Origin: Cyanobacteriota bacterium | Lineage (GTDB): Bacteria > Cyanobacteriota > Cyanobacteriia > Phormidesmidales > Phormidesmidaceae | Length of the DNA: 13,124 bases | Direction of reading: 5' to 3' | NCBI GenBank assembly: GCA_027483425.1 | Contig: JAIXUR010000221.1 | Span: 1 to 13,124 of the forward strand | In this document: one piece after another, positions 1 to 7,773 of the stretch | Position numbering within the stretch: position 1 is the first letter of the stretch | Layout of the letters: every line of letters starts with the position of its first letter | Made by a program: the position numbers and the translations under genes | Notes under the pieces: generated by a model | Database searches by the model: none | What the model was told of the DNA's origin: nothing | What the model saw: the letters and a program-made list of their open reading frames with translations, nothing else

Positions 1-24
1 CGGGGTGGAGGTGGGGTCACCCAT
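1..24 (-). CDS. 5' end of an unidentified gene downstream of secF (partial)
   Basis: Reading leftward after the secF stop, an ATG at 24 opens a frame of eight codons (MGDPTSTP) that runs off the window. It is preceded by AGGA (positions 35-32, minus strand) with a 7-nt gap to the ATG, which is good Shine-Dalgarno spacing, and it starts only 11 nt after the secF stop. This arrangement suggests a further member of the secDF transcript. Too little is visible to identify the product, and a chance ATG remains possible. Confidence 0.4.
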
Positions 25-35
25 AGCCGGTTCCT

Positions 36-1013
36 TTAGCTAAAGGTCTCAGGTTGGGAGTTAGGGTCCGCTGAGGGAGCACTCGTGTCGTAGGCTTGGC
101 CGCTGCGTTCTCGCCACAGGGCCAGCAGCGAACTGGCGATAAAGATACTGGAGTAGGCCCCCGCCAAAAAACCCACAATCAGAGCCAGGGCAAAATACTT
201 GAGGGTTTGGCCCCCAAACACCACGATCGCCACCAGAGGTAGCACCGTCGTCAGGGAGGTGTTGATGGAGCGGGCCAGGGTTTGGTTAACGGCACTGTCA
301 ACAATGTCGTTAATGTGGCTGCCGGGGTTGAGCTTGAGATTTTCGCGGACGCGATCGTAAATCACCACCGTGTCGTTGACCGAGAAGCCCACAATGGTCA
401 ACAGCGAGACGATAAACAGGCTGTCTACCTCTACCCCCAGCACCAGCCCTAAAACGGCGAACACCCCGGCGGTAATGATCACGTCGTGGGCCAGCGCTAA
501 AATCGCGAACATGGCGTAGTCGAGCTTAAAGCGCAGGCTGAGGTAGATCACAATGCCCGCAAAGGAGACCAACAGCGCCAGCAGTCCTGAAACCAGCAGC
601 TGCTGGCCAATCACCGGCCCGACGGTGTCAATTTGGGTAGAGTTGGCATCGAAGGGGCCAACGGTTTCGTCGAGGGCTGTTTGCAGAGCCGTGCGCTCGT
701 CCACGGACAGATCACGGGTACGAATGGAGAGCACCTGCTGATCGTCGCCCAAAATCTGCAGACTGCTCGAGTCGAGACCCTGCTGCCCCAACACCTGCCT
801 CACCTCAGCCAGATCCACCTTGTCGGTACAGCTATTGCTGACCACGCAGTCTCGGGTCAGCTGGAGTCGAGTCCCCCCCGCAAAGTCGAGACCGGGCTTG
901 AGGGGGGCCCCAAACTGCTGCCACGAAATCGCCATAGCAACCAGGCTAGCCAGGATGGCCGCTCCGGATATCGCCCACCACAGTCCGCGCTGCTGAATAA
1001 TGTTGAGCTTCAT
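36..1013 (-). CDS. secF: Protein translocase subunit SecF
   Basis: SecF is an RND-type membrane subunit that with SecD uses the proton gradient to help pull proteins through SecYEG; in cyanobacteria it serves the plasma membrane and probably the thylakoid. The frame is open to 1052, but I start it at the ATG at 1013 (MKLNIIQQ). That ATG has AGGAG 5 nt upstream and puts the hydrophobic first segment (about residues 11-30) at the N-terminus. This gives 325 residues, normal for SecF. Visible hallmarks are GLDFAGG (41-47) after the first membrane segment, a run of four or five more hydrophobic helices in the C-terminal half, and the conserved SVNDTVVIYDRVREN stretch at 211-225. Only 8 nt separate it from the secD stop, and the secD TAG overlaps the secF ribosome binding site, so translation is probably coupled. 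Confidence 0.96.
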   Translation of the reverse strand: MKLNIIQQRGLWWAISGAAILASLVAMAISWQQFGAPLKPGLDFAGGTRLQLTRDCVVSNSCTDKVDLAEVRQVLGQQGLDSSSLQILGDDQQVLSIRTRDLSVDERTALQTALDETVGPFDANSTQIDTVGPVIGQQLLVSGLLALLVSFAGIVIYLSLRFKLDYAMFAILALAHDVIITAGVFAVLGLVLGVEVDSLFIVSLLTIVGFSVNDTVVIYDRVRENLKLNPGSHINDIVDSAVNQTLARSINTSLTTVLPLVAIVVFGGQTLKYFALALIVGFLAGAYSSIFIASSLLALWRERSGQAYDTSAPSADPNSQPETFS

Positions 1014-1021
1014 GGGCACTC

Positions 1022-2440
1022 CTAAGGGCGAACGGTTTTTAGGCCAGGGCAAAACAGGCTAGGCTTGCGGAACTGGGGCAGGCTGATGGCCAAGAACATA
1101 AAGGTTCGGGTGCAGGTTAAGGCCGTGAACATACTGATAATGATGCCCAGACCCAGGGTCAAGGCAAACCCTTTCACCAACCCAGCCCCGAAATAAAACA
1201 GCGCCACGCAAGAAATCAGGGTAGTAACGTTGCCGTCTAAAATGCTCGAAAAGGCTCGGAAAAAGCCGGACTCTACGGAGCGATAGAGGGTCTTGTCGGC
1301 CTGCAGCTCTTCCCGAGTGCGCTCGAAGATCAGCACGTTGGCATCGACCGCCATGCCGATGCTCAGAATGAACCCGGCAATTCCCGGCAGGGTGAGGGTG
1401 ACCCCCAGTAGGTTAAAAGCCGCCCAGGTCAACAGGGCATAGATCAGCAGGGAAATATCGGCCAATACCCCCGGCAGCCGGTAGTATACGGCCATGAAAA
1501 TCAGCACCAGGATGAGCCCGGCGATGCCGGCATAGAGACTGCGCTGAATGCTGTCGCGGCCTAGGCTCGGCCCCACGGTACGGTTTTCGACCACCTCCAC
1601 GGGCAGGGGGAGGGCACCACCCCGCAGCTGAATTTCCAAATCGCGGGCCGACTGGGCGGTAAAGTTACCCGAAATCTCGGCACCGCCTCCGGTGATGCCA
1701 GTTTCGGCGTACTCGACGTTGACGGTGGGGGCACTGAGCAACCGGTTGTCGAGAAAAATGCCGATGCTCCGCCCGGTACCCGCGATCGCCTTGCTGATCT
1801 CGGTAAACTTGTTCCCCCCCTCGTTGTTGAACTTAATGCCAACCACCCACTGGGTACCGCTGCTAGGGCGAGCAATGGCATCGGTCAGTTGGTCGCCGCC
1901 CAGGGTACTGGGCTCAAACAGGGCCGCAACGGCCGCCTCGCTGGCGGTAATATCAGCCTGAAGCTTGTCGATGCGGGCCTGGGTTTCAGCGGTCACCGGG
2001 GTCTCAGGCGGGAGGCTAGCCTGTAGGGCCGCCAGCTCGCCCAGATGACCTTGCAACACCTGGTTCTCAATCTGCAACTGCTGCTCGGTGCCCACTCGCT
2101 GGGCGCGAAATTCGAGCTGGGCCGTCCCGCCGAGTACTCGTTCGGCCTGCTGGGGATCACTCACCCCCGGCAGTTGCACCAGCAGTTGATTGCTGCCCAC
2201 CTGCTGCACCACCGCCTCCGACACGCCCAGCCCGTTGACGCGGCCTTCGACAACGTTTTGCACCGCCTCCATCTCCCGCTCGGTAATGGTGGGAATAGCC
2301 TTGGTGGGCTGCACCTGGAGGGTCAGCTGAGAGCCCCCCCGCAGGTCTAACCCCAGGCGGGTGGGAATTTGGGTAATGATCACCACGGCGGCGATGGTGA
2401 GCGCCAAAATAACCCCTAGCCAAGCTCGATATTTTGCCAT
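1022..2440 (-). CDS. secD: Protein translocase subunit SecD
   Basis: SecD is the partner of SecF in the SecDF export motor. The 472-residue product has an N-terminal membrane segment (about 7-25) followed by the GLDLRGG signature (30-36), and a large extracytoplasmic domain. The C-terminal part has five membrane segments that include GMAVDANVLIFERTREEL (362-379), the family's conserved region with the membrane Asp (D366). Residues about 118-175 are Gln/Glu/Ala-rich and look coiled-coil-like, inserted in the extracytoplasmic domain. The ATG at 2440 places the membrane segment directly at the start; no good Shine-Dalgarno sequence is visible upstream. secF follows after 8 nt. pdhB lies 106 nt upstream on the same strand, so read-through from the pdh genes is possible. 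Confidence 0.96.
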   Translation of the reverse strand: MAKYRAWLGVILALTIAAVVIITQIPTRLGLDLRGGSQLTLQVQPTKAIPTITEREMEAVQNVVEGRVNGLGVSEAVVQQVGSNQLLVQLPGVSDPQQAERVLGGTAQLEFRAQRVGTEQQLQIENQVLQGHLGELAALQASLPPETPVTAETQARIDKLQADITASEAAVAALFEPSTLGGDQLTDAIARPSSGTQWVVGIKFNNEGGNKFTEISKAIAGTGRSIGIFLDNRLLSAPTVNVEYAETGITGGGAEISGNFTAQSARDLEIQLRGGALPLPVEVVENRTVGPSLGRDSIQRSLYAGIAGLILVLIFMAVYYRLPGVLADISLLIYALLTWAAFNLLGVTLTLPGIAGFILSIGMAVDANVLIFERTREELQADKTLYRSVESGFFRAFSSILDGNVTTLISCVALFYFGAGLVKGFALTLGLGIIISMFTALTCTRTFMFLAISLPQFRKPSLFCPGLKTVRP

Positions 2441-2458
2441 GACGTTGCGTGTCGCTGC

Positions 2459-2480
2459 GGTGTGGGTGCGGTGTGGGTGC
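2459..2480 (+). repeat. Tandem 11-bp direct repeat upstream of secD
   Basis: GGTGTGGGTGC occurs twice head to tail (2459-2469 and 2470-2480) in the 106-bp pdhB-secD gap, ending about 20 bp before the secD start codon on the minus strand. It is probably a small slippage duplication; no function is evident. Confidence 0.6.
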
Positions 2481-2546
2481 GGACAGGGATGACTATCCCT
2501 CGGGACGGGTCTCTAGGTCGGGTGGGCATTGCCCTGGGGCCCCGAT

Positions 2547-3530
2547 CTAGACCTTGAGGGCGACCATATTTTCGACCGCCGTCTCAATCTGCTTGGGCTG
2601 CACAATGGTCAACGTCTCTAGCTTACCGTTGTAGGGGGTGGGAATGTCTTGGGAGGACAGGCGCACCACCGGAGCATCGAGCTCGTCGAAGTAGCGATCG
2701 TTAATGGAGGCAATGATTTCGGCCCCAATGCCACCGGTTCTCATGCATTCTTCCACAATGATCACCCGGTGGGTCTTTTGAATCGAGGCACCGATGGTGT
2801 CGAAGTCGAGGGGCTTAAGGGAGATCAGATCGATCACCTCTGGGTCAATGCCTTTTTTCTCTAGGCCCTTGACCGCCTGGGTGACGTGGTGGCGCATGCG
2901 GGAATAGGTCAGGATGGTGACATCTTTGCCGGGGCGGACGATTTCAGCTTTGTCGAGGGGTACTACGTACTCGTGGTTGGGCAGGTCTTCTTTGAGGTTG
3001 TAGAGCAGGACATGCTCAAAGAAGAGCACCGGATTGTTATCGCGGATAGCGGCCTTGAGCAGACCCTTGGCGTTGTAGGGGGTCGAACAGGCTACGATTT
3101 TGAGCCCCGGCACGGCCTGAAAGTAGGCCTCGAGCCGCTGGGAATGCTCGGCCCCCAGCTGACGGCCGACGCCCCCTGGCCCCCGAATCACCATGGGAAT
3201 TTTGAAATTGCCGCCGGAGGTATAGCGCAGCATGCCAGCGTTGTTGGCGATCTGGTTAAAGGCCAGCAGCAAAAAGCCCATGTTCATACCCTCGATGATC
3301 GGGCGCAGACCCGTCATGGCGGCCCCCACGGCCATGCCGGTGAAGCTGTTTTCGGCAATCGGGGTATCGAGCACGCGCAGCTCGCCGTACTTTTCGTAGA
3401 GGTCTTTGGTGACCTTGTAGGAGCCGCCGTAGGCACCGACATCTTCGCCCAGGACAAATACGGTGTCGTCGCGGCCCATTTCTTCGTCGATGGCCTCGCG
3501 CAGCGCGTTAAACAGGAGGGTTTCTGCCAT
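2547..3530 (-). CDS. pdhB: Pyruvate dehydrogenase E1 component, beta subunit
   Basis: This is the beta subunit of the alpha2-beta2 thiamine-diphosphate-dependent E1 enzyme, which decarboxylates pyruvate and acetylates lipoyl-E2 to feed acetyl-CoA synthesis. The product has 327 residues, normal for bacterial and plastid E1-beta. It has the transketolase-like pyrimidine-binding domain in the N-terminal half and the transketolase C-terminal domain after about residue 195. Visible hallmarks are LGEDVGAYGG (27-36), DTPIAE with the ThDP-activating glutamate E60, and GAEHSQ with the active-site histidine H129. The start MAETLLFNAL matches the usual family N-terminus. No clear Shine-Dalgarno sequence is present. 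pdhA lies 108 bp upstream and secD 106 bp downstream on the same strand. Confidence 0.96.
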   Translation of the reverse strand: MAETLLFNALREAIDEEMGRDDTVFVLGEDVGAYGGSYKVTKDLYEKYGELRVLDTPIAENSFTGMAVGAAMTGLRPIIEGMNMGFLLLAFNQIANNAGMLRYTSGGNFKIPMVIRGPGGVGRQLGAEHSQRLEAYFQAVPGLKIVACSTPYNAKGLLKAAIRDNNPVLFFEHVLLYNLKEDLPNHEYVVPLDKAEIVRPGKDVTILTYSRMRHHVTQAVKGLEKKGIDPEVIDLISLKPLDFDTIGASIQKTHRVIIVEECMRTGGIGAEIIASINDRYFDELDAPVVRLSSQDIPTPYNGKLETLTIVQPKQIETAVENMVALKV

Positions 3531-3544
3531 TGCTTTGGATGCTA

Positions 3545-3550
3545 ATTATA
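3545..3550 (-). promoter_or_regulatory. Perfect -10-like hexamer before pdhB
   Basis: The minus strand reads TATAAT here, a perfect sigma-70 -10 hexamer in a G+C-rich region, 14 nt before the pdhB ATG. No -35 match is seen at 16-18 bp spacing. A start from it would give a leader of only about 7 nt. It could give pdhB some independent transcription or be chance. Confidence 0.25.
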
Positions 3551-3607
3551 AGGAGTTAGAACAGAATGGAAGGGAGCAGTAGGAGGAAGGGGCCGGTTTC
3601 CCGCAGG

Positions 3608-3630
3608 GGTGCCGATTACCCTAGGGCACC
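3608..3630 (-). other. Stem-loop just after the pdhA stop
   Basis: GGTGCC (3608-3613) and GGCACC (3625-3630) form a 6-bp stem around an 11-nt loop that contains the palindrome CCCTAGGG (3619-3626). It begins 8 nt past the pdhA stop on the minus strand. No T-tract follows, so it is not a standard intrinsic terminator; it may be an mRNA-processing or stabilising hairpin in the pdhA-pdhB gap. Confidence 0.3.
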
Positions 3631-3638
3631 GAGCTTAC

Positions 3639-4667
3639 TTACTCGTCGGCGAAGATGTACTTGTAGAGGTCGTCGGGACTGGGTTCGGGGCTTTCTTCGG
3701 CAAAGGTAAGGGCCTCGTCGATGCTGGATTGGATGCGATCGCGCACGGCCTTCATGGTGGCTTGATCGGCTAGCTTGTGCTCTAGCAGGTAGGCCTCAAA
3801 CCGCTTGATCGGGTCGCGGGCTAGCCAGGCTTCTTTTTCGGCCTTCGATCGCAGCTCGTCGGGGTCAGCCAGGGAATGGCCCCGAAACCGGTAGGTCAGA
3901 CACTCGATCAGGGTGGGCCCTTCCCCAGCCCTGGCTCGGGCGACGGCTTCCTGGGCCACGGTGCGGACGGCCATCACATCCATGCCGTCGACTTCAAAGC
4001 CGGGCATGCCAAACACCGCCGCTTTTTTGTATATTTCAGGCTGGGAGGTGGCCCGCTCATGGGCCATGCCGATCGCCCACTTGTTGTTTTCCACCACAAA
4101 TAGGATCGGTAGCTTCCACAGCGCGGCCATGTTCAGGCATTCAAAAAACTGGCCATTGTTAGTGGTGCCATCGCCAAAGAACGAGGCGGTCACCTGGTCA
4201 GCGTTGGGATCGCCCAGGGCATCGCGACGGTAGCGCGACTGAAACGCCGCCCCCAGGGCCACGGGAATCCCTTCTCCGATGAAGGCAAACCCCCCCAGCA
4301 TGTTGTGCTCGCTGGAAAACAGGTGCATGGAGCCGCCACGGCCCCGGCTACAGCCGGTTTCCTTGCCAAACAGCTCGGCCATGACCTGCTTGGCGGGCAC
4401 CCCGGCACTCAGGGCGTGGACGTGGTCGCGGTAGGTACTGCACACGTAGTCGTCAGAGCGAAGAGATTTAATCACCCCGCTGGAGACGGCCTCTTGGCCG
4501 TTGTAGAGGTGCACAAACCCAAACATTTTGCCCCGATAGTACATCTCGGCGCATTTGTCTTCGAAGTAGCGCCCTAGGATCATGTCTTCGTAGAGAACCA
4601 GACCCTGATCGGCGGAAATTTTAGCTGCTGGAGCCTGAAATTTTGGGAATGTCCGTTCTTGAACCAT
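3639..4667 (-). CDS. pdhA: Pyruvate dehydrogenase E1 component, alpha subunit
   Basis: This is the alpha subunit of the pyruvate dehydrogenase E1 heterotetramer; it carries the diphosphate-binding half of the thiamine-diphosphate site. The product has 342 residues, typical for the cyanobacterial/plastid type. The ThDP/Mg2+ motif is complete: GDG at 165-167 and NN at 194-195. Other hallmarks are YRDHVHALS (79-87), the glycine-rich GRGGSMH (109-115), and an FRGHSLADPDELR segment, the loop corresponding to the regulated serine loop of eukaryotic E1-alpha. The ATG at 4667 gives MVQERTFPKF, and no upstream Shine-Dalgarno is evident. pdhB follows after 108 bp, so the two subunits are probably co-transcribed. 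It is divergent from ftn2 across a 724-bp gap. Confidence 0.96.
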   Translation of the reverse strand: MVQERTFPKFQAPAAKISADQGLVLYEDMILGRYFEDKCAEMYYRGKMFGFVHLYNGQEAVSSGVIKSLRSDDYVCSTYRDHVHALSAGVPAKQVMAELFGKETGCSRGRGGSMHLFSSEHNMLGGFAFIGEGIPVALGAAFQSRYRRDALGDPNADQVTASFFGDGTTNNGQFFECLNMAALWKLPILFVVENNKWAIGMAHERATSQPEIYKKAAVFGMPGFEVDGMDVMAVRTVAQEAVARARAGEGPTLIECLTYRFRGHSLADPDELRSKAEKEAWLARDPIKRFEAYLLEHKLADQATMKAVRDRIQSSIDEALTFAEESPEPSPDDLYKYIFADE

Positions 4668-4706
4668 GGGTTTTGCTGGGTCCTACGCCGCGATGTCCAA
4701 CATTTG

Positions 4707-4712
4707 ACTATA
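4707..4712 (-). promoter_or_regulatory. Candidate -10 element for pdhA
   Basis: The minus strand reads TATAGT 39 nt before the pdhA start. No convincing -35 hexamer lies at the right distance, so this is only a plausible core promoter element for the pdhA-pdhB(-secDF) transcript. Confidence 0.25.
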
Positions 4713-5291
4713 CCGAAAAGTTATCCCCAACGGTGATCTCCAGACCTGATCCCCCAAAGTTATGCCTCTGGGCCGGGACAGGGGCCAGGATCAGGGGCCG
4801 GAGATAGAGCCAGGTATGCCCTCCATCATACCGAGTGGGTCGAGGGGGCTACCGGTCGATTGTGAAAACCCTGGGGACACCTACGGGAACTTCACCGATT
4901 CTTTACCCCAGCCTGCCGGGGCCATTTGCACTGTAAGGGGATTGACCGATGTTGGTCTGCTAGCTCAGCACCTTTCCCAGGTCCAGACTATACTTCATTA
5001 CCTCTCCTTAAAATCCAGGTGCCCTAGGCCCATTCCAGGCCCTAGGTATGGCCGCAAATCACCCCTGATCACCCCCCAAATCATCGGGATGGCCCTGGGA
5101 TGATAGCCATGTGTTGTAAACTTCACTTTTGATCTGGTTCTTGGCCAAACGCGATAGGGTGTAAGTATTTGAACCGTTAGGGTTAAGGCTAGTGAGTAGG
5201 GGCCTAGAGGTGCTCCTAGGACAATCCATCGCTATGGTTGCCAGGCCATGTTACCGGGCATGGGCTATCCCTGATCAGAGACGACCGGAGG

Positions 5292-5331
5292 CCCTAGGGT
5301 AACTAATCAGGGCCGTTAAGTCCCTAGGGTA
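5292..5331 (+). promoter_or_regulatory. Paired CCCTAGGGTA palindromic sites upstream of ftn2
   Basis: CCCTAGGGTA occurs identically at 5292-5301 and 5322-5331, so the two copies start exactly 30 bp apart, close to three helical turns. Each contains the 8-bp palindrome CCCTAGGG. The second copy ends 22 bp before the candidate -10 of ftn2, where a repressor or activator could act. Related CCTAGG sites lie further upstream (5023, 5041, 5215). A regulator-binding role is inferred from spacing and symmetry only. Confidence 0.4.
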
Positions 5332-5353
5332 GTCCGCAACAAATCTTTTTGGA

Positions 5354-5359
5354 TACTAT
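5354..5359 (+). promoter_or_regulatory. Candidate -10 element for ftn2
   Basis: TACTAT lies 32 nt before the GTG start in a locally A/T-rich stretch (5340-5362). No clear -35 hexamer is present at 17 bp; that position overlaps the end of the CCCTAGGGTA pair, which would fit an activator-dependent or repressed promoter. Confidence 0.25.
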
Positions 5360-5391
5360 TTCGAATGAGTTCGCCGTTGGGGATGTGAGTT

Positions 5392-7773
5392 GTGCAAATT
5401 CCGCTAGACTACTACCGAATTCTGGGCCTACCCATCCAGGCGACGGCGACTCAGCTCCAGCAGGCCCACCGCGATCGCGGCCTGCAACTGCCCCGCCGCG
5501 AGTTTTCCTCTGCCGCCATTGAGGCCCGTAAGCAGCTGATTGACGAGGCCTATGCGGTGCTGTCTGACCCCGATCGCCGCCGCGACTATGACAGCAAGTT
5601 TTTAGCCAACGCCTACACCGTCGATATGGCCCCCGAGCCGCTGCTCGATCCCAGCCGCAGCACAGGGCTGGGGGTCAGTGCTGATGTGGGCGAGGCCGCG
5701 CTGCGATCGCTGGCCACGGAGCCAGGGGGCAGCGAAGCCCAAAGCTCAAAAATTGAAATCGAAGCCGATCAACTGGTGGGAGCGCTGTTGCTCCTGCTGG
5801 AGTTGGGAGAATACGAGCAGGTGCTGCAAATGGGCCAGCCCCAGCTCAGCAACCCCTACGCCGCCGGGGCGATCGCCCCCCCTGACCCGGCCAAGGAAGA
5901 TGTGGTATTGGCCCTAGCCCTGGCCTGCCTAGAGCTGGGCCGGGAGCAATGGCAGCAGCACCAGTACGAGGTCGCCGCCGAATCACTGCAGACGGGCCAT
6001 GAGCTGCTGTCTCGGGGCAACCACTTTCCAGCCATTCGCGCCGAGATTCACACCGAGCTGTACAAACTGCGCCCGTACCGCATTCTAGAGCTGTTGGCTC
6101 GCCCCCTCGACCAAACCCGAGAGCGCCGCCAGGGGCTCAAGCTGCTCAAGGCTATGCTGGAAGACCGAGGCGGCATTGAGGGTAGCGAAGACGACCTCTC
6201 GGGGCTGGCGATCGACGATTTTTTGCGTTTTATTCAGCAGCTGCGCGACTACCTGACCGCCTCAGAGCAGCAGGAACTGTTTGAGCACGAGGCCCGTCGC
6301 CCCTCCCCTGTGGCCACCTACCTGACCGTCTATGCCCTGCTGGCCCGAGGCTTTGCCCGCCACCAGCCCGCCCTAGTGCGCCGGGCCAAGCAGCTGCTGC
6401 TACGGCTGGGAGGCCAGCAGGATGTCCACCTGGAGCAGGCCGTCTGTGCACTACTGCTGGGGCAAACCGAAGAGGCCAACCGGGCCCTAGAGCTCAGCCA
6501 GGAGTACGAGCCCCTAGCCTACATTCGCGAGCACTCGCGCCAGTCGCCGGATCTGCTGCCAGGTCTGTGCCTATACGCCGAGCGCTGGCTCAAGGACGAG
6601 CTATTTCCCCACTTCCGCGACTTTAAAGATCAGGCGGCCACCCTCAAGGACTACTTTGCCGATGCCCAGGTGCAGGCCTACCTAGAGACCATGCCCGCGA
6701 GCCCCGGAGAGATGGTGACGCCATCCTGGTCCCAGACCGATCCCCAGGAGCCATCGTCCCAGCCGTTTTCGGTCTCGGCCCCGAGGGCAACGGCGGCAGG
6801 GCAGTTTCCCACCATTGAGGGATCGTTGCCCATTGGGGCTCCCACCATGCCGAATCCAGCCGCGGTTGGCCGCCGTGGCCCGAGCGCGGGGCCCAGGCCC
6901 TCTACCCCACCGCCAGTCAAGCCAGGGGATCACAGCTACGATCCCTACCCAGGCTCTACCCCCATCCGCAACGGTAACGGCTACTCGGCCCCGGCGGCGG
7001 CTGATCTCGAACTATCTGACGACAACCTGCGGGTGGCGGAGCGGGTCGCCCAGCTCTCGCCGGAGGGCAAGATGGCCTCCGGTGACGGGAGCGGCGACGA
7101 AGCGGCGACAGCGGCGGCAACCTTGGCCCCTGGCCAGGCCTTTCCTTCCTCGATGGCCACGGGGCCGCGCCAGCGGCGTTCTCCCCGGTGGGGGCGGTTG
7201 GCCCTGGTGGGGGCGGCAGGACTGGTGGGGGTGGGCATTTTAGGGTTTGGCACCATGCGCGCCCTGAGCTGGGCCACCACGGCCTTTAGCGGCCCCAGAA
7301 TCTCCGGTGAACCCCTGGCCATTCGCTTAGACGCCCCGGCCTTTGAGATTCCGGCGGCCGATGCCCCGGCGGCGGAGATTGGGGTCAACGACATGGCCAG
7401 CCGGATCATCAACGAATGGCTAACCATTAAACAGGAGGCCCTGGGCAAAGAGTATAAATCTGACCGCCTCAAGGATATTTTGCTAGAGCCCGTGCTGACC
7501 CAGTGGCGTCGCCGAGCCGATGCCGCCGCCCAGGAAGGCTGGTACTGGGAGTACAAACATAATGTCGAGATTGAGTCGGTTACCCCCGACGACCCGACCG
7601 CCGAGCGGTTGCAGGCGATCGCCGTGGTCTCCGAAGATGCCAAGCTGTTTGAGTTCGATGTCGAGAACACCAGCGCCTCCTACAACGATGTGCTGAGAAT
7701 GCAGTACGACCTGATTCGCCAGGATGGCAAATGGTACGTCCAGGGCATGACTAAGCTGTCGGATACTAACTAA
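5392..7773 (+). CDS. ftn2: Ftn2/ZipN (ARC6-like) cell-division protein with DnaJ-like domain
   Basis: This is the cyanobacterial ancestor of plastid ARC6, which tethers and stabilises the FtsZ ring at the membrane. The 793-residue product has four parts. Residues 5-68 form a J-like domain (DYYRILGL to DPDRRRDYD) in which the HPD motif is absent (PRRE at about 34-37), as known in this family. Residues about 80-440 are a mostly helical cytoplasmic region. Residues about 440-600 are a Pro/Ser/Gly-rich linker. A membrane segment follows at about 603-622, preceded by basic residues, and a C-terminal ARC6-IMS (DUF4101) domain at about 666-788 is predicted to face the periplasm. The GTG start is forced: an in-frame TGA lies at 5386-5388, the next in-frame Met is near residue 79, and the J domain begins at residue 5. 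A weak GGGGA lies 8 nt upstream. The start codon and domain order make this call firm. Confidence 0.93.
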   Translation: MQIPLDYYRILGLPIQATATQLQQAHRDRGLQLPRREFSSAAIEARKQLIDEAYAVLSDPDRRRDYDSKFLANAYTVDMAPEPLLDPSRSTGLGVSADVGEAALRSLATEPGGSEAQSSKIEIEADQLVGALLLLLELGEYEQVLQMGQPQLSNPYAAGAIAPPDPAKEDVVLALALACLELGREQWQQHQYEVAAESLQTGHELLSRGNHFPAIRAEIHTELYKLRPYRILELLARPLDQTRERRQGLKLLKAMLEDRGGIEGSEDDLSGLAIDDFLRFIQQLRDYLTASEQQELFEHEARRPSPVATYLTVYALLARGFARHQPALVRRAKQLLLRLGGQQDVHLEQAVCALLLGQTEEANRALELSQEYEPLAYIREHSRQSPDLLPGLCLYAERWLKDELFPHFRDFKDQAATLKDYFADAQVQAYLETMPASPGEMVTPSWSQTDPQEPSSQPFSVSAPRATAAGQFPTIEGSLPIGAPTMPNPAAVGRRGPSAGPRPSTPPPVKPGDHSYDPYPGSTPIRNGNGYSAPAAADLELSDDNLRVAERVAQLSPEGKMASGDGSGDEAATAAATLAPGQAFPSSMATGPRQRRSPRWGRLALVGAAGLVGVGILGFGTMRALSWATTAFSGPRISGEPLAIRLDAPAFEIPAADAPAAEIGVNDMASRIINEWLTIKQEALGKEYKSDRLKDILLEPVLTQWRRRADAAAQEGWYWEYKHNVEIESVTPDDPTAERLQAIAVVSEDAKLFEFDVENTSASYNDVLRMQYDLIRQDGKWYVQGMTKLSDTN

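Larger units (their letters stand above)
4668..5391. other. 724-bp divergent intergenic region between pdhA and ftn2
   Basis: No convincing gene is present. An open frame at 4762-5103 has no recognisable domains and no ribosome binding site. The region holds five CCTAGG palindromes (5023, 5041, 5215, 5293, 5323), a pair of CAGGGGCC direct repeats (4779 and 4792), a repeated AAAGTTAT (4717 and 4756), and an 11-bp word, CCGTTGGGGAT, in inverted orientation near each end (4723-4733 minus, 5374-5384 plus). Its length and repeat content suggest it carries the promoters and regulatory sites of both flanking operons. Confidence 0.6.

Noticed and set aside
633..1025. 130-codon plus-strand frame opposite secF
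   Set aside because: Lies wholly opposite a well-supported secF; no family features.
1014..1052. Longer secF start at 1052
   Set aside because: It would overlap the secD end by 31 nt and add 13 Pro/Arg-rich residues unlike SecF; the ATG at 1013 has a strong AGGAG.
2485..2500. AGGGAT/ATCCCT hairpin in the pdhB-secD gap as a terminator
   Set aside because: Only a 6-bp stem with no T-tract on the transcribed strand; not enough to call.
4762..5103. 113-codon open frame in the pdhA-ftn2 gap
   Set aside because: No ribosome binding site and no recognisable domain; it runs through the repeated CCTAGG palindromes and looks like noncoding DNA.
5161..5174. NtcA-like site GTA-N8-AAC
   Set aside because: The consensus needs GTA-N8-TAC; the right half mismatches and no promoter is seen at the expected distance.
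6981..7670. 229-codon open frame antisense to ftn2
   Set aside because: Shadow of the G+C-rich linker and C-terminal part of ftn2; product is Ser/Ala/Arg-rich with no domain, and the sense frame has a clear family match.
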